Of a stretch of DNA of 6,345 bases, positions 1 to 5,231 are shown piece after piece. Made by a program: the position numbers and the translations under genes. The notes beneath the pieces were generated by a model that did no database searches, was not told the origin of the DNA, and saw only the letters and a list, made by a program, of their open reading frames with translations. Where the stretch lies: assembly GCA_017419065.1 (NCBI GenBank), contig JAFOMB010000062.1:1-6345 (forward strand). The letters are read 5' to 3'. The DNA is from Erysipelotrichaceae bacterium. GTDB taxonomy: Bacteria > Bacillota_I > Bacilli_A > Erysipelotrichales > Erysipelotrichaceae. How positions within the stretch are numbered: position 1 is the first letter of the stretch; each line of letters begins with the position of its first letter.

Positions 1-246
1 CAGGGTTCCATCCAGTCCTTATCGAGATCCTACTTCTCCAAGATCATCCCGGCAGAGAACTCCGGTGAATACTTCGGCATCTATGACATCATGGCCAAGG
101 GCGCTTCCTTCTTAGGTTCTGCCGTCATTGCCGCTGTCAAGCTGGCCGGCGGTACCATCAACATCGCTGTCGCCTCTGTCTCCATCTTCTTCGCCTTAGG
201 CTTTGTCTTCCTCAAGGTAGCAGACAGGCAGCCTTCCGCCAGATAA
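1..246 (+). CDS. MFS transporter, UMF1/Atg22-like, C-terminal fragment (5' end outside window)
   Basis: An open frame enters at base 1 and ends at TAA 244-246, giving the last 81 residues of a membrane protein. The segment reads GSIQSLSRSYFSKIIP, then SGEYFGIYDIMAKGASFLG, followed by two hydrophobic stretches (about residues 38-53 and 56-73) and a short polar tail. The loop with LSRS-F-K-IP and S-E-F/YFG-YD---K is typical of the UMF1/Atg22-like branch of the major facilitator superfamily, so these are probably the last two transmembrane helices and the preceding cytoplasmic loop. Substrate cannot be inferred; bacterial members are mostly annotated only as putative efflux or uptake permeases. 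Because the N-terminal part is outside the window, another MFS subfamily is possible. A terminator directly follows, so this gene ends its transcription unit. Confidence 0.72.
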   Translation, partial: QGSIQSLSRSYFSKIIPAENSGEYFGIYDIMAKGASFLGSAVIAAVKLAGGTINIAVASVSIFFALGFVFLKVADRQPSAR

Positions 247-254
247 GCTTTCAG

Positions 255-283
255 GCGGTATGGTCCTCCATACCGCTTTTTTT
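255..283 (+). terminator. Strong intrinsic terminator after the MFS gene
   Basis: A perfect 9-bp stem (GCGGTATGG at 255-263 with CCATACCGC at 268-276) closes a 4-base TCCT loop and is followed by seven Ts (277-283). It starts 8 bases after the MFS stop codon. The stem is GC-rich with a clean U-tract, the classic Rho-independent form, oriented for rightward transcription. It also separates the MFS gene from the SRAP gene, which starts 15 bases after the T-run and so needs its own promoter. Confidence 0.92.
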
Positions 284-286
284 CTG

Positions 287-292
287 TACAAT
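287..292 (+). promoter_or_regulatory. Putative -10 box for a leaderless SRAP mRNA
   Basis: TACAAT (5 of 6 matches to TATAAT) lies at 287-292, preceded by CTG. Only six bases (AAGAGT) separate it from the ATG at 299, so the expected transcription start falls on or next to the start codon. There is no convincing -35 hexamer at 16-18 bp upstream, a region occupied by the terminator hairpin, and no Shine-Dalgarno. The call rests on the -10 match, on the need for a promoter after a strong terminator, and on similar spacing at the folC/ung promoter. Confidence 0.5.
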
Positions 293-298
293 AAGAGT

Positions 299-835
299 AT
301 GTGCGGACGCTATGAACTATCCCCTTTTCTAAAGGACAGGATCACAAAGCAGATCTTCGAGAAAGCGAAAGAAGAAGATCTTTTGGATTACGCCACCGGG
401 GAAGTCTTTCCGGGAAGCAAGTGTCTCGTCCTCATACCGAAGGGGAAAGGAAAGATCGGCCTGAGCGTCAAGTCCTGGGGCATCCCCCTCAAGTCCCTTC
501 TCATCAATGCCAGAATAGAATCCCTGGAGGAGAAACCCCTCTACCGTTCCATGAAGAAAAACCGCTGTATCGTCATCGCCAACGGCTTCTATGAATGGAA
601 GGATAAGGTAAAATACCACATCTCGAAGGAAGACCCTCATCTCTACCTGGCAGCCTTATACAACGACAAAGATGAATTCGTCATCCTGACAGGACCTGCC
701 GAGGATTCCATGAGAGACATCCACGAAAGGACTCCTGTCATCTTTGACAGGACGGGGATGCTGGAGTATCTGTACTTTCAGAAAGACCCTGCCGTCAACG
801 ACAGAGGCCTCATCATAAACAAAGTGGAGAACTGA
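299..835 (+). CDS. SRAP-domain protein (HMCES/YedK family), AP-site DNA-protein crosslinking protein
   Basis: This 178-residue protein belongs to the SRAP family (often annotated 'SOS response-associated peptidase'), which covalently caps abasic sites in single-stranded DNA through the amino group and thiol of an N-terminal Cys and so prevents strand breakage. The start is set by chemistry: after Met1 removal the protein must begin with Cys2, and MCGRY at 299 gives exactly that. An upstream in-frame ATG at 260 lies inside the terminator stem and would bury the Cys. Expected active-site residues are present: Cys2, Asn70 in NARIES, Glu99 in GFYEW and His142 in IHERTPVIF. The last motif has Thr where many relatives have Met (H-x-R-M-P). 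At 178 residues it is shorter than E. coli YedK (about 222), mainly through reduced loops, but looks intact. No Shine-Dalgarno precedes the ATG. It converges on folC with a 9-base gap. Confidence 0.92.
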   Translation: MCGRYELSPFLKDRITKQIFEKAKEEDLLDYATGEVFPGSKCLVLIPKGKGKIGLSVKSWGIPLKSLLINARIESLEEKPLYRSMKKNRCIVIANGFYEWKDKVKYHISKEDPHLYLAALYNDKDEFVILTGPAEDSMRDIHERTPVIFDRTGMLEYLYFQKDPAVNDRGLIINKVEN

Positions 836-850
836 TCTCCGCTTTTATTG
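824..850. terminator. Hairpin terminator between convergent SRAP gene and folC
   Basis: Bases 824-830 (GTGGAGA) pair with 836-842 (TCTCCGC), a 7-bp stem including one T-G wobble. The 5-base loop ACTGA (831-835) contains the TGA stop of the SRAP gene. TTTTATTG follows at 843-850, giving a modest U-tract for rightward transcription. The T-tract continues into the folC stop codon (TAA, complement of 845-847). Read leftward, the hairpin is followed by a T-rich run broken by G, so it may also act weakly for folC. It is shorter than the MFS terminator but well placed. Confidence 0.6.
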
Positions 851-2074
851 TTCCATGTCTTTGAAGACTTCCTTCTTCTCGGCGATATCGCTGATGAAGT
901 AGAGAGATCCGCATAGCAGGATAACATCGTAATCTTTCACATGTTCCTGTATATAGCTGATATAGTCTTCCGTATACTCATAGCCTTGAGCTTCTTCTCT
1001 TCCGATAGAACCGCTCTTTCCCGGATAAGGAAAGGAAGTAAGGACCAGCTTATCGCAATGCCCTTCCCACATCTGTAACATCTTCCCGTATTCCTTTCTC
1101 TTTAAGGCGGAGAAGATGACGAGCTTTCTTCCTTTTAAAGCGTCCACAGAGGCGATGAGGGCCTTCATGCCATGAGTGTTATGTGCCCCGTCCATGACGA
1201 TCAGAGGCTGCTTACAGAGTAATTCAAAGCGTCCCGGCCAGGAGGTCTTCTTTAAGGCCTCTTTTACTTTTTCCGGATCATAACCGATCCCTTCTATCTG
1301 TGCTGTTAAGAAGAAGGCTTCTAAAGCCATCACGGCATTCTTCAACTGATAATCCGCTAAAGAAGAGATCTCATAGGTCTCCCCCTTATAGGAGAAACTC
1401 TGATCCCCTTCCTTATGCCAGTCAGAGAGTTCATGATAGGAGGCGTGTCTTTCTATAGCGGTATCCTTAACAATCCTCTTAAGATCTTCCGAAAGATCCC
1501 CGGCCAGTACCGCAGAGTTCTCCTTGATGATACCGCACTTTTCAAAGCAGATCTTCTCCAGAGTATCTCCCAGCTTCTCCATGTGGTCATAACCGACATT
1601 GGTGATAAGAGAGAGGATCGGATGATGGATGACATTGGTAGAATCAAGTCTTCCGCCGATCCCGACTTCCGTGATCGCAAAGTCCACCTTCTCTTCTAAG
1701 AACCAGGAGACCATGAGGATATAATCGATCTCAAACATGCCCAATCCCTCTTCCGTAAAGAAGTCATAGTACTGATTGACCAGTCTTAAAAAGACTTCTC
1801 CCGGTATATTCTCCCCGTTGATGCGGATACGGTCGAGATGGGTGATGTAGTGCGGAGACTGAAGGGTCCCGACCTTATAGCCCTGACAGACCAGAAGATC
1901 TCTCAGATAAGCGACCGTAGAGCCCTTTCCATTGGTTCCTGTCACATGGATGACTTTCAGCTGATCCTGCGGATCACCCAGTTTCTTCATGACACGCTGA
2001 AAATCAGCGAACTGCATCTCGCCTTTTCTTCGATTCATGACCCAGTCCAGGGATTCTTGAACAGTGGTAAACAT
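845..2074 (-). CDS. folC: Bifunctional folylpolyglutamate synthase/dihydrofolate synthase
   Basis: This cytoplasmic Mur-ligase-family enzyme (409 residues, close to the usual 420-430) uses ATP to add glutamate to folates, and in many bacteria also joins glutamate to dihydropteroate. Visible motifs in order: the P-loop TGTNGKGST (residues 45-53), SPH (73-75) and DRIRING (81-87) of the folate-binding region, FE (114-115), the family signature EVGIGGRLDSTN (136-147), YDHMEKLGDT (162-171), the EKCGIIK segment (178-184) with the probable carbamylated Lys179, the WPGRFE segment (279-284) opening the C-terminal domain, and DGAHN (295-299). Nothing is missing. Whether both activities are present cannot be decided from sequence. 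The ATG (complement of 2072-2074) has no useful Shine-Dalgarno and sits 7 nt after a -10 box. It is divergent from ung and ends 9 bases from the SRAP gene. Confidence 0.95.
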   Translation of the reverse strand: MFTTVQESLDWVMNRRKGEMQFADFQRVMKKLGDPQDQLKVIHVTGTNGKGSTVAYLRDLLVCQGYKVGTLQSPHYITHLDRIRINGENIPGEVFLRLVNQYYDFFTEEGLGMFEIDYILMVSWFLEEKVDFAITEVGIGGRLDSTNVIHHPILSLITNVGYDHMEKLGDTLEKICFEKCGIIKENSAVLAGDLSEDLKRIVKDTAIERHASYHELSDWHKEGDQSFSYKGETYEISSLADYQLKNAVMALEAFFLTAQIEGIGYDPEKVKEALKKTSWPGRFELLCKQPLIVMDGAHNTHGMKALIASVDALKGRKLVIFSALKRKEYGKMLQMWEGHCDKLVLTSFPYPGKSGSIGREEAQGYEYTEDYISYIQEHVKDYDVILLCGSLYFISDIAEKKEVFKDMEQ

Positions 2075-2097
2075 CCTGTATATTATATAATGGATTT
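2075..2097. promoter_or_regulatory. 23-bp divergent folC/ung promoter with palindromic -10 box
   Basis: Only 23 bases separate the two start codons. The perfect palindrome ATTATATAAT (2082-2091) contains TATAAT on each strand: 2086-2091 rightward and 2087-2082 leftward. The rightward box ends 6 bases before the ung ATG (2098) and the leftward box ends 7 bases before the folC ATG (2074), so either transcript would begin at or within a base or two of its start codon. No clear -35 is found at 16-18 bp; any would lie inside the opposite gene. A second rightward reading pairs TTGAAC (2057-2062) with TATATT (2079-2084) at 16 bp spacing, which would give a leader of only about 6 bases. There is no recognisable operator site. 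Confidence 0.7.
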
Positions 2098-2769
2098 ATG
2101 ATAATACTGAATAACGACTGGGACAAAATCCTGTCTGAGGAATTCGATAAACCATACTATCAGGAACTGAGACACTTCCTCGATCAGGAGTATGCCACGC
2201 ATACTGTCTTTCCTTTACCGAAAGACATCTATAATGCCTTACGCTATACGACCTACCAGGACTGCAAGGTCGTCATACTGGGTCAGGATCCCTATCATGA
2301 AAAAGGCCAGGCTCATGGCTTAAGTTTCTCCGTCAACAAAGGCATCGCCATTCCGCCTTCCTTAGAAAACATCTATAAGGAACTTCATGATGACTTAGGA
2401 TGCAAGATCCCCCACCATGGCAATCTCGAGAAATGGGCGAGACAGGGTGTCCTGCTTCTCAACGCAGTCTTGATTGTCAGAGAGCACCAGGCCAACTCCC
2501 ACAGGGGAAAGGGCTGGGAGATCCTGACAGATACCATCATCAAAAAGATCAACGAGAAGGACTCTCCTGTCGTCTACATCCTCTGGGGTGCCAACGCCAG
2601 AAGGAAGAAGGAATTCATCACCAATCCAAAACACTACATCATCGAATCGGTCCATCCGAGTCCTTTAAGCGCCTATAACGGTTTCTTCGGTTCCAGGCCT
2701 TTCTCTAAAGCCAACCGCTTCTTAAAAGAACACGGGGAGACCCCGATCGACTGGGAGATCGACGAATGA
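2098..2769 (+). CDS. ung: Uracil-DNA glycosylase, family 1
   Basis: This 223-residue enzyme, a normal length for the family, removes uracil from DNA and leaves an abasic site, the first step of base excision repair. Motifs are complete: the water-activating GQDPYH (residues 62-67, catalytic Asp64), the uracil-recognition region LLLNAVLIV with Asn122, the hydrophobic strand YILWGA (160-165), and the DNA-intercalation loop HPSPLS (186-191, catalytic His186) followed by GFFGSRPFSKAN. The usual LLNTVLTVR reads LLNAVLIVR here, a conservative change. The ATG at 2098 has no Shine-Dalgarno (only GGA three bases upstream) and lies immediately downstream of a -10 box, suggesting a leaderless message. 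Its TGA overlaps the next gene's ATG (ATGA at 2766-2769), so the two genes form an operon, probably with coupled translation. Confidence 0.97.
   Translation: MIILNNDWDKILSEEFDKPYYQELRHFLDQEYATHTVFPLPKDIYNALRYTTYQDCKVVILGQDPYHEKGQAHGLSFSVNKGIAIPPSLENIYKELHDDLGCKIPHHGNLEKWARQGVLLLNAVLIVREHQANSHRGKGWEILTDTIIKKINEKDSPVVYILWGANARRKKEFITNPKHYIIESVHPSPLSAYNGFFGSRPFSKANRFLKEHGETPIDWEIDE
2753..2757 (+). promoter_or_regulatory. Ribosome binding site for the GTPase-NYN gene, inside ung
   Basis: GGGAG at 2753-2757, within the last codons of ung, ends 8 bases before the ATG at 2766. This is good Shine-Dalgarno sequence and spacing and supports that start. It contrasts with the absence of any Shine-Dalgarno before ung itself. 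The ATGA overlap allows terminating ung ribosomes to restart here. Confidence 0.7.
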
Positions 2770-5207
2770 GTTCGATCGTCCTCGGAGCCATCGCCCACGT
2801 CGATGCGGGAAAGACCACCCTTTCCGAAGCGGTCCTCTATGAAGCAGGAGTCCTGCGTAAAAGAGGAAGAGTCGATCATGAAGACGCCTTTTTAGACTAC
2901 TTCGACTTTGAAAGAGAAAAAGGCATCACGGTCTTCTCCAAGGAAGCCCGCTTTTCCTATGGCGGAAAGGACTTCGTCTATCTCGACACTCCGGGACATT
3001 TAGACTTCTATGGGGAAGTCAACCGTTCTTTATCTGTCCTCGATGCGGCCATCCTCATCATCGACGGCTCTTCCCTGTTACCGTCAGATACCATACACCG
3101 CTTCCGTACCTTACAGTCCTATGGCATCCCCCTGCTCCTCTTCGTCAACAAGATGGACATCTCCCACCGGACAAAGGAAGAGGTCCTCGATGAACTGAAG
3201 GAAAAGCTCTCCCCTTCTGTCCTGCCATATGAAGAAGTAAACGAGACGCTCTCCCTTCAGGATGAAAAGACGATGGAAGAGTACCTCTCCACCGGCCTCC
3301 TTCCAAAAGGCATCTCGGAAAAGGCCATGAAGGAAGGTGAGGTCTATCCCCTCTTCTTCGGCTCCGCCTTAAAGGGCGAAGGCGTGAAAGAACTGATGGA
3401 ATACCTCTCCTTTGAGATCTCTTCCGAAGATCATAGCGATGAAAGCTTAAAGGCTTATATATACAAGATCGACGACTTTGTCCACCTCAAGGTCTTCTCC
3501 GGCGTCCTGAAAAACCGGATGGCCTTCGGGGAAGCCAAGATCAACCAACTGCTTCTTCAAAACGGCAACAGATATGAACCGATCGAAGAAGTGAAAGGCA
3601 GCGACCTCTGCGCTGTCAAAGGATTAAACGGCTTAACAGTGGGCACCTGGCTGCCTTCCCTCCACGAGGAAAAGCCGCTGCCGTTACAGACCCTGACCGT
3701 CGCCCTGTATTCTGATTTAGATCCTAACGAATTCTATAGGAAGATCGCTCCGTTAAGTGATGAGATGCCGGAGCTGAAGATCAGATTGAAGGACTCTGTC
3801 CTCTGCGATATCACCGGCGATCTTCAGAAGGACCTGATCCGGAAGATCCTGCTGGACCGCTATAAGATAGCTGTCTCCTTTTCAGATCCTCTGATCGAAT
3901 ACCGGGAGAGCGTCGAAGAGGAAGTCTATGGTGTGGGCCACTATGAGCCGCTTCGCCACTATGGCGAAGTCCTCGTAAAGATAAGACCGAATGATGACTA
4001 CTACGTCAAGGCCTCCCGTGACTACGCGGTTTTAGCAGAATATCTTCGAAACTACAGGCCGTGCGGTCTTTTGAGCGACAGTCCTTTAGACAAGGTCGAG
4101 ATCGAGATCCTGGCAGTACGGACCCATCCGAAGCATACCGAAGGCGGCGACCTGGTCCAGGCTTTAAACAGAGCTATCAGACAGGCCCTCATGAAGACCA
4201 GAGGAAGGCTTCTGGAACCTTACCTTTTAGTCTCCCTCCAGGATGAAAGCCAGGAGAAGATCATCAGAGAGTGCGCCAATAGGAAGCTCGTCTTCGACAT
4301 CGAGGAAGACGGCGTCATGGCCAAGGTCTCTGAATCCATGATCAACGACTTCATCATCGATCTGAAACAGCGCTGCAAGGATACCCTCTCCTATTCCATC
4401 GAGGGGCGTTTCTATGACCCGTGTCAGAATGAAGATGAGATACTCAAGAGGATCGATTACGACTATCATTCCGATGCCTCCAAACCGGCCGGCTCCATCT
4501 TCACAAGAAACGGGGCAGGTACCTATATCCCGCCGGAAGAAGTCGAAGAAAACATGCATATCCTCCTGGAGGACTACATCAAGAAAGACGTCTCCTCTTC
4601 TCCTGCCCGCTATTCGAGAACCGTCAGGGAAGAAGAACTCAAGAGGGTCTGGGATTCCCTCTACAAACCGCGTCCGCGCTATGTCGAAAGAAGAAGGAAC
4701 GGTGAGGATGAGGACAGGAGAAAGATCGACCTCACCCCTCCAAAACCACTTTTATACCTCATCGACGGCTACAACCTCCTGCACGCCTCGGAAGGAATAC
4801 CTCTCGATAATCTGCTGATCGCCAGAGAGAAGATCATCGACCTCACCGCTGACTTCTCCGGCTATGTGGATGCGAGATGTGTCCTGGTCTATGATGCCTG
4901 GAAGACAGAGGAGAGACAGGTCCACAGTGAGGAAAGAGACGGGATCACCATCGTCTATACGAAGAAGGGACAGACAGCCGATACCTATATCGAAGCCAAG
5001 TCCAAAGAACTCGAAAAGAGCTACCGCGTCATCGTCGTGACATCCGACGCCTTAGAACAGGTCTCTATCTTCTCCAGCGGCGCACAGAGGCTCTCCAGCC
5101 GCGAATTCCTCATGCGCTACCAGAATTTCAGGAAAAACATGAAACACATCGAGAAGAGCTCAAATCGCCCTCTGGAGGGCTTAAAAGAGCTCCTGGAAGA
5201 TGAATAG
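2766..5207 (+). CDS. EF-G/TetM-like translational GTPase fused to a C-terminal YacP/Rae1-type NYN endoribonuclease domain
   Basis: The 813-residue protein has two halves. Residues 1 to about 600 form an EF-G/TetM-like GTPase with G1 AHVDAGKT (10-17), switch I EREKGIT (49-55), G3 DTPGH with the catalytic-type His78 (74-78), G4 NKMD (128-131) and G5 GSAL (199-202). Regions resembling domains II (about 228-310), III (about 310-380), IV and V follow, including LLEPYL (482-487). All GTPase residues look functional. A charged linker (about 615-660) leads to a NYN/PIN-like domain (about 660-785): LIDGYNLL (Asp667), VYDA (Asp710), QTADT (Asp739), VTSD (Asp761) and SGAQRLSSREF (771-781). These match YacP/Rae1, the B. 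subtilis ribosome-dependent mRNA endonuclease, with all four acidic positions kept. I infer a ribosome-binding GTPase that positions a nuclease near the A site. Automatic naming as a tetracycline-resistance protein is likely and probably misleading. It is translated from within ung (4-bp overlap) and converges on dus. Confidence 0.9.
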   Translation: MSSIVLGAIAHVDAGKTTLSEAVLYEAGVLRKRGRVDHEDAFLDYFDFEREKGITVFSKEARFSYGGKDFVYLDTPGHLDFYGEVNRSLSVLDAAILIIDGSSLLPSDTIHRFRTLQSYGIPLLLFVNKMDISHRTKEEVLDELKEKLSPSVLPYEEVNETLSLQDEKTMEEYLSTGLLPKGISEKAMKEGEVYPLFFGSALKGEGVKELMEYLSFEISSEDHSDESLKAYIYKIDDFVHLKVFSGVLKNRMAFGEAKINQLLLQNGNRYEPIEEVKGSDLCAVKGLNGLTVGTWLPSLHEEKPLPLQTLTVALYSDLDPNEFYRKIAPLSDEMPELKIRLKDSVLCDITGDLQKDLIRKILLDRYKIAVSFSDPLIEYRESVEEEVYGVGHYEPLRHYGEVLVKIRPNDDYYVKASRDYAVLAEYLRNYRPCGLLSDSPLDKVEIEILAVRTHPKHTEGGDLVQALNRAIRQALMKTRGRLLEPYLLVSLQDESQEKIIRECANRKLVFDIEEDGVMAKVSESMINDFIIDLKQRCKDTLSYSIEGRFYDPCQNEDEILKRIDYDYHSDASKPAGSIFTRNGAGTYIPPEEVEENMHILLEDYIKKDVSSSPARYSRTVREEELKRVWDSLYKPRPRYVERRRNGEDEDRRKIDLTPPKPLLYLIDGYNLLHASEGIPLDNLLIAREKIIDLTADFSGYVDARCVLVYDAWKTEERQVHSEERDGITIVYTKKGQTADTYIEAKSKELEKSYRVIVVTSDALEQVSIFSSGAQRLSSREFLMRYQNFRKNMKHIEKSSNRPLEGLKELLEDE

Positions 5208-5231
5208 AGGGACAGCCTAGCTGTCCCTTTC
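5208..5231. terminator. Shared hairpin between convergent GTPase-NYN gene and dus
   Basis: A perfect 9-bp stem pairs AGGGACAGC (5208-5216) with GCTGTCCCT (5220-5228) around the 3-base loop CTA. It begins right after the TAG of the GTPase-NYN gene (5205-5207), and its loop is the dus stop codon (TAG on the minus strand). The downstream T-tract is short: TTT at 5228-5230 rightward, and no real T-run leftward. The hairpin is strong, but termination may be partial or helped by convergent transcription; it could equally protect both 3' ends. Confidence 0.65.

Noticed and set aside
260..298. Upstream in-frame ATG at 260 as the SRAP start, giving a 191-residue protein.
   Set aside because: It lies inside the terminator stem, and would add 13 residues before the Met-Cys-Gly-Arg-Tyr start. 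SRAP chemistry requires Cys at position 2, so 299 is the start.
329..640. Open frame of 103 codons on the minus strand opposite the SRAP gene.
   Set aside because: It is antisense to conserved SRAP motifs and has no recognisable domain; a by-product of codon bias.
2092..2094. GGA upstream of ung as a Shine-Dalgarno.
   Set aside because: It is only three bases long and three bases from the ATG, and would scarcely be present in a transcript from the adjacent -10 box.
2090..2101. A three-codon upstream reading frame (Met-Asp-Leu-stop) whose TGA overlaps the ung ATG.
   Set aside because: Its ATG overlaps the -10 box and would not be in a transcript starting at or near 2098. It is most likely chance.
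2766..4565. Calling the GTPase a tetracycline-resistance (TetM/TetO) protein.
   Set aside because: The G domain and overall fold are similar, but the loop aligned with the TetM tetracycline-site loop differs, and the protein carries a nuclease domain. Resistance is not supported by the sequence.
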